NCBI GenBank assembly: GCA_009776745.1 | Contig: WRNH01000002.1 | Span: forward strand, 1-58,851 | DNA length: 58,851 bases | Direction: 5' to 3' | Source: Endomicrobiia bacterium | GTDB taxonomy: Bacteria > Elusimicrobiota > Endomicrobiia > Endomicrobiales > Endomicrobiaceae | In this document: piece after piece, positions 8,603 through 18,500 of the stretch | Layout: each line of letters opens with the position of its first letter | Numbering within the stretch: the stretch's first letter is position 1 | The notes under the pieces: generated by a model | What the model was told of the DNA's origin: nothing | Database searches by the model: none | What the model saw: only the letters and a program-made list of their open reading frames with translations | Made by a program: the position numbers and the translations under genes

Positions 8603-9917
8603 TATTGAACGTCTTACGGCATCCCGCTTTCCAAAATTCGGAATCAATAAAACCCGCGAAATTGCGAGGCTTGTCTTTGAAATATCAAAAAGGGAACGCA
8701 TTTTACCGAACAGCGTTATTGACGGCATTAAAGAAACAAACTATGAAACCGTTAAAACCGCGCTGCTTAAAAAAAGATATCCGAAATCTTTCGGCAATAC
8801 ATCCTTAAACTCTTTTTATCTTCCGAAATACGGTTTTAATGAAACTTTTAAGGCAGACGTTTCAAACTCAAAATTTGATCCCCGAAATATATTTTATACT
8901 GAAAACGCTTTAAATTCGCGTTTATTTGAAAATGTAAAAGCGGCATTTCCCGAAGCAAACTATTGCGAAATAGAATCTTTAAAATCTTTTTTAAAAAATA
9001 AAACTTTCTCCATTGAAGATTATAACGGCCGCGCGGATAATTTATTTTTGACGGAAGAAAAATACGATTTCTTCAAAAAATGTCCGTGCACGTCTAATGT
9101 CGTAAATTGCGGATACTCGATAATGAATCTCGGAATGGGATGTCCGTATGAATGCAATTACTGTTTTCTTCAGGGATACCAAAACGTTCCGGGCATAGTT
9201 TTGCCTTATAATATTTCCGACTATTTAAAAGAAGAAAAAATCGTTTCAAATACGAAAGAATTTTTTAATTATAAAAGAATAGGCAGCGGCGAATTTACCG
9301 ACTCTCTGGTTTTTGACGATATAACGGAATTTTCGGTCCCGATAATCGATTATTTTAAAAAACACGGCGATATATCGTTTGAATTTAAAACAAAAAGCCT
9401 GAATATAGAAAATTTGTTAAATTGCGGCGGCAAAGAAAATATTGTTGCCGCATGGAGCGTAAACTCTTTAAAAATGCAGGAAGAAAACGAATTTAAAACT
9501 CCCGGAATAAAACAAAGGCTCGACGCCGCGGCAAAATGTTCAAAAGCGGGATTCTCAACCGCGTTCCATTTTGATCCGGCAATACTGTACGATGGCTGGA
9601 AACAAGGATACAAAGAAACGGCAGACATGATATTTGATATTGTCCCTAACGACAGCATTAAGTGGATAAGCCTGGGAACATTGCGTATGCCTGCCCGTCT
9701 TAAGACCGTTATAGAAAACAGATTTCCGGAAAATAAAATTCTGGACGGAGAGCTGCTTTTAGGCAAAGATTACAAACTCAGATATGACGCCGATACAAGA
9801 GCGGAAATTTACGGCTTTTTAAATAAGCTCATAAAATCAAAAAAATCAAAAGCCGCTGTATATCTGTGTATGGAAGAAAGCGAAGTCTGGAAGAAAAGCG
9901 GATGCGCGGACGCATAG
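8592..9917 (+). CDS. Spore photoproduct lyase-like radical SAM protein
   Basis: 441 residues. A radical SAM CX3CX2C cluster motif sits in GCPYECNYCFLQ (Cys184, Cys188, Cys191), embedded in the family's NCGYSIMNLGMGC, GSGEFTDSL, FEFKTKS and WSVNS segments, all typical of the spore photoproduct lyase (SPL) family. True SPL repairs thymine dimers in spores using an H-donor cysteine about 50 residues after the cluster (Cys141 in Bacillus). None is present at the matching distance here, and no sporulation genes are nearby, so the reaction is probably different. Translationally coupled to the nucleosidase-like gene. The C-terminus (GCADA) is written in a seven-base repeat. Confidence 0.8.
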   Translation: MQNNIERLTASRFPKFGINKTREIARLVFEISKRERILPNSVIDGIKETNYETVKTALLKKRYPKSFGNTSLNSFYLPKYGFNETFKADVSNSKFDPRNIFYTENALNSRLFENVKAAFPEANYCEIESLKSFLKNKTFSIEDYNGRADNLFLTEEKYDFFKKCPCTSNVVNCGYSIMNLGMGCPYECNYCFLQGYQNVPGIVLPYNISDYLKEEKIVSNTKEFFNYKRIGSGEFTDSLVFDDITEFSVPIIDYFKKHGDISFEFKTKSLNIENLLNCGGKENIVAAWSVNSLKMQEENEFKTPGIKQRLDAAAKCSKAGFSTAFHFDPAILYDGWKQGYKETADMIFDIVPNDSIKWISLGTLRMPARLKTVIENRFPENKILDGELLLGKDYKLRYDADTRAEIYGFLNKLIKSKKSKAAVYLCMEESEVWKKSGCADA

Positions 9918-9933
9918 ACGCATGACGGCAGCC
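9900..9933. repeat. Heptamer repeat at the 3' end of the SPL-like gene
   Basis: The sequence reads gatgcgc ggacgca tagacgc atgacgg cagcctc, five related seven-base units. It contains the TAG stop of the SPL-like gene. A weak partner arm (gacggtcatagc) lies near 9967. Half-element of the dispersed class. Confidence 0.4.
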
Positions 9934-9980
9934 TCGGCAAAAACAACCGCAATGTCAACAGCTTTGACGGTCATAGCAGC

Positions 9981-11342
9981 TTAGTATTCCGCGATAAATT
10001 CAACGAACTCATCGTCTGAAAAAGCGGTGCTTTTATATATTCTGCCGTTCTTAAATTCTATAAGATATAAAAGTTTGTGCTCTTTTGCCGGAGAATAATA
10101 TCTGAGCTGGCCTACCGGCTCGCCGTTTGAAAAATAACTTTCAAAGCAAAGCCGCCCGTTCTCATAAAAACTCCTCAAAGAGCCGTGCAAAAGATTATTT
10201 CTATAGCTTACTTCAGTGATAAGCCCGCCGTCTTTAGCGTATACCGAAGAAACGCCTTCAAGCCTGCCGTTTTTATAGCGGTATTCGGCAAGTTTTTCCC
10301 CCGTAACATAATACATTTCAGATATGCCGTTAAGTCTGCCTCCGGAATAATTATCCTTGCCTACAAGTTTGCCTTCAAGAGAATATGTTTTAAAAATGCC
10401 GTAAGGCGCATTATTTGAAAATTTTCCGTCGTATCTTATTTTTCCGTTTTTATAATAAGTTTTATATGTTCCGTTAAGATTTTTACTTTTTTCAAAAAAT
10501 CTGATTTCATTGATCATTTTTCTTGATTCATTCAAATGCATCATGGCAGGACCCTGCCAGATAATGCTTTCGGTTCCCTGCTTTTTCAAAAGCACGGACG
10601 ATTTGGGATCATAAAGATCTTCGTCAACATGCTGTATTTTACCTATTTCTTTTCCGTTTTTATAAAGAAGCGTGGTTACTTCCCTGCCCTTTTCGTCATA
10701 ATATTTCACGTAACCTTCAAGCTTGCCGCGGCTGTATTTCATCTCCGACTTTACCGATCCGGAAAGATAATATTTTACGCTGTCGCCTTCCAAAACATTA
10801 TCTTTATATGTAGCCATTTCCAAAAGTCTGCGTTCTCTGTCGTAAAGGAAAGCGGCGCCGTTCAATTTATTGTTCACGTAGTTATATTTATAGTAGTTTC
10901 CGTTTTCAAGATATACATGCGCGGGTCCTTCGACTTTACCGTTTATATAAAACACTCTTTCGGAAATTTCTCCGTTTTCATAGTATTTTACTCCTATGCC
11001 TTCCAAAAGACCGTCTGAATAAAACAGCTCGTACATCTTTTGCCCGCCGGGATGAAAGCCGAAAGCTTTACCGTCTTTTACATTATCCTTATATGTCCAG
11101 ATATACAAAAGCCTGCCGTTATCGTCAACTTCCCTGACTTCTCCGTCTATTTTAAAACTTCCTGAAAATTCCGGCTTTCCGTTTTTAGTTATTTTTTCTC
11201 TGGCTATTTCCGCATTTTTATTATCGTAATAAATATACCCGCGTTCTTTGTCTGTCGAGTATTTCTTTTTGGTAACGGCGGCATGCGCGGCACAGTAAAA
11301 GAAAAGCGATGAAAGAAATAATATAAGAAAGCGTTTTGTCAT
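9981..11342 (-). CDS. Secreted MORN-type repeat protein
   Basis: 453 residues. A Sec signal peptide (about residues 1-21, ending AAHA) precedes at least 14 repeats of about 22 residues with the pattern Y-x-N-G-x-h-x(2)-x-x-x-Y-x-N-G-x-h-x-G, as in YYENGEISERVFYINGKVEG. This matches the MORN_2/YwqK-like family, where repeats form an open beta sheet. Function unknown. Its ATG overlaps the proB stop (ATGA), so translation is coupled to proB despite no obvious functional link. A non-repeat insertion lies about residues 245-285. Confidence 0.8.
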   Translation of the reverse strand: MTKRFLILFLSSLFFYCAAHAAVTKKKYSTDKERGYIYYDNKNAEIAREKITKNGKPEFSGSFKIDGEVREVDDNGRLLYIWTYKDNVKDGKAFGFHPGGQKMYELFYSDGLLEGIGVKYYENGEISERVFYINGKVEGPAHVYLENGNYYKYNYVNNKLNGAAFLYDRERRLLEMATYKDNVLEGDSVKYYLSGSVKSEMKYSRGKLEGYVKYYDEKGREVTTLLYKNGKEIGKIQHVDEDLYDPKSSVLLKKQGTESIIWQGPAMMHLNESRKMINEIRFFEKSKNLNGTYKTYYKNGKIRYDGKFSNNAPYGIFKTYSLEGKLVGKDNYSGGRLNGISEMYYVTGEKLAEYRYKNGRLEGVSSVYAKDGGLITEVSYRNNLLHGSLRSFYENGRLCFESYFSNGEPVGQLRYYSPAKEHKLLYLIEFKNGRIYKSTAFSDDEFVEFIAEY

Positions 11343-12433
11343 AATATTACAAGATTATCCCTGTGAATTACCTCGTCCTCTCCGGCCGTGATAATTTTTT
11401 TAATTTCTTTAGTGTTTTTCCCTTTTATTTTAAGCATATCTTCGCAGCCGTAATTTATCAGTCCTCTCGCGAAATCTTTTTTTGTATCTTTTTCGGCGAC
11501 TATTACGGTATCTCCTCTCTTAAAATTTCCGCAAACGCCGGTTACTCCCGCAGCCAGAAGACTTTTTCCTCTTGAGGTAAGCGCTTCGGCTGCTTTTTTA
11601 TCGACAAAAACATAACCTTTGGCTTTTTTGCCGAACGCTATCCAGCTTTTTTTTGCTTCAAGAGGCTTTTTTCCCGCCGCAAACTCCGTGCCGACTTCTT
11701 TACGCTCTATTATATCTTTCAGAAGTTTTAATTTCATCCCGTTAATTATTATTGTATTTATTCCGGAAGCGGAAGCGATTTTAGCGGCCGTGATTTTTGT
11801 TTTCATGCCTCCGGCGCCTTTCCCGCTTGAAGATTTTGAAGACGCAAGCGATTCGATCTCTTCGGTTATATTTTCAACTTTACCGATAAGTTTTCCGCCG
11901 GAGCCGCCGCCAAAACCGTCGTACAATCCGTCAACGTCCGTAAGTATTATTAAAGTATCGGCGTCAACTGCCAAAGCCGCAAGAGCTCCAAGCGTATCAT
12001 TATCGCCGAAATTTATTTCTTCTACGGCTATAGTGTCGTTTTCGTTTATTATCGGAATAATTTTCTTTTCAACAAGCTCGGACATTGTGTTTCTTGCATT
12101 GATATACTTTGTCCTGCTGTCAAAATCGTCTCTGGTTAAAAGAAGCTGCGCCGCGGTAATGCCGTATTCGGCAAACGCCTCGTTATAGGCATTCATAACC
12201 AGCGGCTGTCCTATCGCGGCAAGAGCCTGTTTTTCCCTTAATGTTTTAGGCTTGGTTTTTTGCCTTAAATGACCTAAGCCGGCGCCGATTGCTCCCGAAC
12301 TGACAATTATTATATCATGCCCGTTTTTTGCCATTTCGCTTACGGCGGCGGCAAAATCCGCAATATACTTTTTATTGAGAAGACCTTCCTTATCGGTAAG
12401 CGTGCTTGTGCCGACTTTTATCACTATTTTCAT
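11339..12433 (-). CDS. proB: Glutamate 5-kinase
   Basis: 364 residues; first step of proline synthesis, ATP-dependent phosphorylation of glutamate. Seen: N-terminal KVGTSTLT, SSGAIGAG, catalytic/binding loop NENDT, and ILTDVDGLYD of the amino-acid kinase fold (about residues 1-255), then a C-terminal PUA domain (residues 270-350) as in long-form ProB. The start at 12433 follows AAAGGA; an ATG six codons upstream has no ribosome site. No proA or proC neighbour is present. It has its own promoter overlapping the end of the giant gene. Confidence 0.95.
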   Translation of the reverse strand: MKIVIKVGTSTLTDKEGLLNKKYIADFAAAVSEMAKNGHDIIIVSSGAIGAGLGHLRQKTKPKTLREKQALAAIGQPLVMNAYNEAFAEYGITAAQLLLTRDDFDSRTKYINARNTMSELVEKKIIPIINENDTIAVEEINFGDNDTLGALAALAVDADTLIILTDVDGLYDGFGGGSGGKLIGKVENITEEIESLASSKSSSGKGAGGMKTKITAAKIASASGINTIIINGMKLKLLKDIIERKEVGTEFAAGKKPLEAKKSWIAFGKKAKGYVFVDKKAAEALTSRGKSLLAAGVTGVCGNFKRGDTVIVAEKDTKKDFARGLINYGCEDMLKIKGKNTKEIKKIITAGEDEVIHRDNLVIL

Positions 12434-12458
12434 TATTGTATCCTTTACCAAGAATGCA

Positions 12459-12487
12459 TAATGACCTTAAAGGCTTTAAGGTCATTA
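12459..12487 (-). other. Perfect 13-bp hairpin in the proB leader
   Basis: Arms 12459-12471 and 12475-12487 are exact reverse complements with a three-base loop. No run of T follows on the minus strand, so it does not look like an intrinsic terminator. It starts almost at the predicted proB transcript start (about 12484) and so would form a 5'-terminal stem-loop, perhaps stabilising the mRNA or regulating it. Confidence 0.6.
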
Positions 12488-12490
12488 CAG

Positions 12491-12519
12491 ATTTTAACTT
12501 TTTGCGTGGGATTTTTCAA
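12491..12519 (-). promoter_or_regulatory. proB promoter, similar to the giant-operon promoters
   Basis: Minus strand TTGAAA (12514-12519), 17-base spacer, TAAAAT (12491-12496). The -35 sits against the stop codon of the giant gene. The spacer (aatcccacgcaaaaagt) closely resembles that of the promoter at 22783-22810. Confidence 0.55.
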
Positions 12520-15500
12520 TTATGCGGCTTTTAGCATTGTACTTACGGCTGCCGCGTTTACAGAGCCTGCCACGGCGTCTTTCACGGATTTGTTTATCAC
12601 GGGTTTCCGTTCGTCCAGATCAAGAATTTCTATAATCTGTCCCAAAGCCCATTTTTCGTCGATTGATTGCGGATTATCGTTTATTGGCATTCCGTAACCG
12701 AAGTTTATTTCCGAAAGATACGCTCTCATCAGCGTCTCAGTATTTCTTATTATTTCTCCTATTGACGCGCCGTTATTTTTAAGCATGTATATGTAAAGAG
12801 CATGATTAATAAAACTCCGGGCTGCTTCTCCTCCGTATTCTTCTTCAAGCATCTTCTGAAGCATCGCGTCCGGAGACATATCGCTTAAAGACGCGGCAAA
12901 TTTGGCAATAATCTCTTTTTCATTGTAAGCCTCGGCGCCGGCCGGCATTGAAAAATCAAGAAGCAGAAGCGTTCTGAGAAGATCCGACGACGTACCGCTC
13001 AGCGCATTGTCATTTTTAAAAGACGACAGCAGAGACGCTTCTATAATTCCGCGCAAATATCCGGCCGCGGCGTAAATGCCGTTTTCATTATTTTCCGCAA
13101 GCGAGTCGCGTATAAAGCGTAATTTTATTATTCCGGGTTCCGCTCTCAAAAAATCGGAAAAACGTTTTGCCGATTCTTCATCTATCCCTGTTCCCTGCTT
13201 CAAAGATTTGCCGTTTTGCAATCTTATCAGTTCCCGAACAATAAGTTTCTTTGTTTCTATTCCGGTCTTAAGTTCATCTTTGCTTTGCAGACCCGTTTTG
13301 TATCCTTTAATATACATCCGGTCCGGAGCGGAAGATTTACCCAGAGAAAGCATTTCCGTTATTCTGCCCATTATTTCTATTTGAACGCTCCTGCCGTCGG
13401 CGCTTATGATATTAGTTCCCGCGGACACCCCTATATAACCCGCCCCGAACGCGACAGCTTTTTGTATATCCGAAAAATATTTTCCGGTATCGGATTTATA
13501 TTCTTCGTTCAGAGGATTTATATCCGCCCAGATCTTTTGTTTAAACTCTTCAAGACTACTGTTAAGGCTCTCGACTCCCAAAGCCGTTATTATATCCAGT
13601 CCTGCCGCGTATTCGACAAAATCTCCGGTTTGCGCAGGAGAAAAAGAAGAAGGTATCGCGGCCATGATAATCGAATCGCCCTTAACTTTTCTCATTCGGG
13701 CCGAAACGGCGCTGAAAAAAGATTTATCGCTTATCATTTTTTCCGAAACAAAGTTCATTCTGATTCCGTCAAAACCGATACTCTGCCAGAAAAGCGCCGT
13801 CTGGATAATATCCTCTCTTGTCATTTTATCCGGAATATTTAAAGACAGTATGACTTTTCCGCCGTTATTATGTATTTTTTCAAGATTTTCTCTTATTTGC
13901 TCCGCCAAAACAAACTGGGCAAACCGTTCCGCCGGAGAAATATTTTTTAAATGTTTTTGCGAATCAATAAATTTCTCAAAAGACGATCTCATTTCCGGTC
14001 CGATCTCTTTCAATACATTTCCGGCAGCCGCAAGCGATTTTTCTCTGACGGCATTTATATCGCCTCCGTATATGCTTATGTCATTTTCGTTCATTTTACC
14101 GTCGGCAATCATCCGGCGCACAAACGGCACCGACGCCCAGTCAATAAGAGCAATGTCCGCCAGCGCCGGATTGTCCTGCATTACGGCGTCTTCAAGCAGC
14201 ATTATGGGCGAGCCGGACTGTTTCATGCGCTTTTCAAAATATGACGAAAGCCAGTTTATTCCATATGAGCCTACCGGAGAAGCCGAAGAATCGGAAAGAG
14301 TAAAAAATTTCGAATTTATCTTTTCTCCCACGATAATTTCCGAACTGCTTTTCAATTCTTTATTTTTCAGCACAAGGCGTTTTAAAATTTTCAGCATAAA
14401 ATCTTTTGTTTTAGCGGCATTATCGGATATATCGTAAAAATTAAGTTCTTCTTCGTCTCTTTCCATATTGCCGTCTGATTTTTGTATATCAAGCGCGTCG
14501 GGAAATGTTTTGGCAATTTCGCCGGCAAATCCGGGAAGTTCTTTGCTGTCAAAAGAAAAAGCTTTTAAATCAAAGTTATATTGTTTTCCGGCCATTCTGA
14601 ACAAACTTTCATTTGATATAAAATTAATTATCTTTTCAAATAAGGAAATATCGCGCGTAAAATACGCGAATCTTCCTTTAACCGCATAATCGTTTTTAAG
14701 CCTATTTAAAACCTCTCCCGAAGCTTTAACATAAATATCCTTGCCGTCAATCCCGCTTTCTGCGCTTAGCGGAGTCATCGTGATCACGGGAATATTATTT
14801 TCCATGCGCAGATACGCTTCAACGACAACCGTTTTTCCGTCTATATTCACATCAACATAACACAGCGTTTTTACATATCTTTCAAGGCGTTCTTTGCTAA
14901 ACGTCAAAACCGCCGGCTTTATGCCGAAACCGCGTAATTTTTCAAGTTTATCGAAATCTATATTGCCGTCGGACATTTCGGCGTCAACAAAAACTTTGCC
15001 GTAAAGCATATGCTCGCCCGGGGACTCCGCCCTTTCGGTTTCCAAAAGCCACCGCTCATTTTCAGATACTAACAAAGCTTTTTTCAGCTGTTCTTGTACG
15101 GTCAAAGTTCCCAAAGCATTTGCCACTGTTCTGTTATAGACGTTTGCAGCAGCCTTGCTTCGCAAGTGCCCGATAATTCCGGAAAATAAGCCGCCGCTGT
15201 TCTGGTTATTAATCATATCAAGCCACTCAATAAGAGAATCGGCATTTATGGTCCCTGCATTTTTTATCTGCTCCTTTATATAAGGTAAATCGGGATTTTC
15301 AGCCGCGGATATTGCCGCAAGGATCAAAACGGCAAAAGCTTTCTGATCTTTATTCAGTCCTTTTTCCCGCACCATCTCTTCCAGAATTTTTTTAAGCTGC
15401 GGCGTAATATGCTTCTGATCTTCATTAAGAAATCTTAAAGCGATACCCATTCTGTCGTGCGTAAAATCCGCGCTTGTTTCGGTTGCTCTTATTATTTCTT

Positions 15501-18500
15501 CAATCATACGCACATATTCGTCGGAAACTTTTTTAGCGCCGTTATTTTCTTCAGAAATATCTTCAACGTATTTTTTGTAGGGTATTATGCGCACCGCGCC
15601 GTATTTTGCGCCCAAAACTACGAATTCCGTTTCGTCTTTTATTGAATCAATAAACGTATTTATCTGGTCTTTTGAAAGGCTCAGTTTAAGAATGCCTTTT
15701 TCATCTATGACCCCGCCAAGAGTGTTTGGGTATATCTTTCTTCTGATCAAGTCCAATCGGTATGGGAAATTTTTATAAACTCCCTCTTCAAACGCTTCCA
15801 AAGCTTCCGGCTGAACAAAAAGACAAACGATTCCTCCAGGGAGACTTGTGAGATAAACTTCTTTTCCCGGAGAATAATTCAAATATTTAAGAGCGTCAGG
15901 GTCAAGTTTAAGAGTTTTTTTGTCTCTTAGTTTGGCCTTGCCGTAAACGCGGGTTTGATCGTGGAGACGGACTTTCTTTTCAGGCTTTGCTTTGGGTTTT
16001 GCGGCCGGTTTTTTCTTCTCTTTAACGCTTTTCTCGATCTCGGCGGCCAGCAGCAGCCGCTTCCTCTCTTCCTCTTCACGCTTACGTTTTATCGCGGCTT
16101 CTTCTTTTTCTTTATTTACGGCAATCTTTTTAACAAGCGCTATTATTTCTAAAACCGCTTCTTTGAAGCTTTCCTGTTTCGGCTTCTCATTTTCCGCGGC
16201 CGATTCAGCGGCATACTTTTCCGAAGACGATCTGATCAAATCGGTGAGTTCTTTGTCCTCTTGCGCAAAATACTGCCTCTGAAAAGCTCTTATAGCATCA
16301 TGGCCTCTTTGCGAATTGTAACGGTTTACTATATCGTTATATTCAAGCTCTTTATATTTACTGTCTTTCACCTTCTCTTCTGCGGCTTTAAGATCAAGCG
16401 GAGCATAAGTAAAAAATCTTTCTCTTATTTCAGTGTCCGTAACGGCGGATTCAAGCTGTTCAAATGTTATAATCTTTTCAGCCAAAGCCCAATGCATAAG
16501 CTCGTGAAACACTGCAAACTTATTTTCTAAAAGTTCTTTCCTCATGGCGATTATGCCGTTTTTGCGGTTCATAACTTCATTGACCGAAAAACCGCCGGTT
16601 TCCGATATTATGTTCTCCCTAAACCCTTCCCTATAGGTATAAGCAGAATCTATTTCGAAAATTCTTATGGCCGCGCCGGCTTTGCCGTCAAGAGCTTTCA
16701 AAACGGCTTTCATTATTCTTTGGAATCCCCTGCCGTCGTTTTGCAATGCCAAATCTTCCGTGATTTTTTTCAGGCTTTCCCGTTCGACAAATTTTCCTTT
16801 AAATTCCGCGTTATACACATCGTCTTCGCCGGCAAGCATAAAAACCGAAAGCGATGCCGCGTCGGATTTTCCGGTTTCATGTTTTATATTATACACGAAG
16901 GGAGCCCAAAACTTGCCTATAAATCCGCCGTTATTGATAACCGGTTTACTGCCCTCTTGCGGAATATACGTTTCGCTTTCGATCCCAATATCAAACTTTT
17001 CTTCCTGCACGATCCTGCCCGTAAACATTGACAGCGGCGGCATAAACAAATCCATAAACGCAGCGGCGATCAAAGGCATGCCTTTGATCGGGGAATAAAT
17101 TATTTTTTTAAATTCTTTAGTATCGTTACTGCGGACGGCTTTGCCTAAAGGCAGGTCCGTATAATTATATATGCCGTGCATTATCATGCTTAAAACAAAT
17201 GCAAAAATATTCATTAATACCGGAGCGAAAGGAGTCAAAAAATATGAAACGGCAAAAGGAAGGGAAAAAAGTACGGACAGTCCGAAATTCCTCAGAACTT
17301 CTCCGTCAAGCTTAGGCCTTTCCTTTTTGATGATCGAATCCGCAATCACATGCGAAAATGCAAATGCCGTCGCGCTTGCCAATACAATTGCGCCAAAAGC
17401 CAAAGGATTGACCGCAAAAAAAGCGGCGGCCGTAAAAGGAAGAAAATGGAAAACACCTCCTTCCCAAAGAGGAGCAAGAACAAATGAGTATACCTTGTAC
17501 CAAACCGTGTTTTTGTTCTTAAACAGAGCATCTAAAATCGACGCTTTTTTATTTTTTGACGGCATAACAATACCGTGAGTTTCCTGCTGCAGCGCTCCCG
17601 CATAACCGCGTTCCCTTATATGTCTCAGGAAGGCGGCCATATCAAGATTCGGATTATTTAACGCGTCGACTTCGGATTTATTATAAATCACCTGCACCGT
17701 TCCCGTTTCATCCGTCCCTCTTTCTCTGATATCGGCGATATTTCCGCTGAATTGCGCGAGAAGTATATTGTTTATCGTAAGGCCGGCGTCCGCAATAGCG
17801 TCATAATAATCAATAAGATTCTCTAAATTAACTTTTGCCAGCTCGGTTTTTACGGCTTCGGCGTCGGCATCCGCAGGAAGCGATTTTAAATATGAATTTA
17901 GAGCTTTCGACGTGTCAAAAGTGACTCCGAGATATTTTTGTTCTTCTTCGGTAAGATTATTTTTAATTGCCAGCATTGTTGCGATAAATTTTTCTTTACC
18001 CATAAAACCGCGCATAAGAGTGTGAACGTAGAACTCTTCAAGATTTTCGGCTGCTTTATCGGAGTGAAGCAGATGATTTTCAAAATTGACTTTTATTTTT
18101 TTCGCGGCGGCTTTTTTTATGAATTCGACATAACCGTCAATATCAAAATCTTCAATATGAACGGTAATATTTTCTATTCCCAGCGCCTCCGCTATTTCAA
18201 GCTGCCAGTCAAACATCTCTCTTATCCGTTCATTAAATCCAGGATGAGGGTTGATAGCTACTTCTCTGTCGTTTTTATCTGCGGCGCTGCAAACAATAGA
18301 AAACGAATGCATTGAAAGAGCTATATTATTTTCTTTTGCTTTTTGCTTTATCTGTCCGGCATTCGCGATAAGATAATCCCTTACGTTTCTTGTGCCTTCG
18401 TACAATTCTTCGGAAGAAATGAATTTTCTTTTAAAATTATTTTTTTCTACTTCGCTTCTGTCTGCATAATTATCCGGAAGCAGCATGTCAAACGTAAATT

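Noticed and set aside
12459-12487. Intrinsic terminator after the giant gene
   Set aside because: Perfect stem but no following T-tract on the minus strand, and it falls in the proB leader after the proB promoter.
13216-14437. Long plus-strand open frames opposite the giant gene
   Set aside because: They mirror the codon pattern of the real gene on the other strand; no ribosome sites or family motifs.
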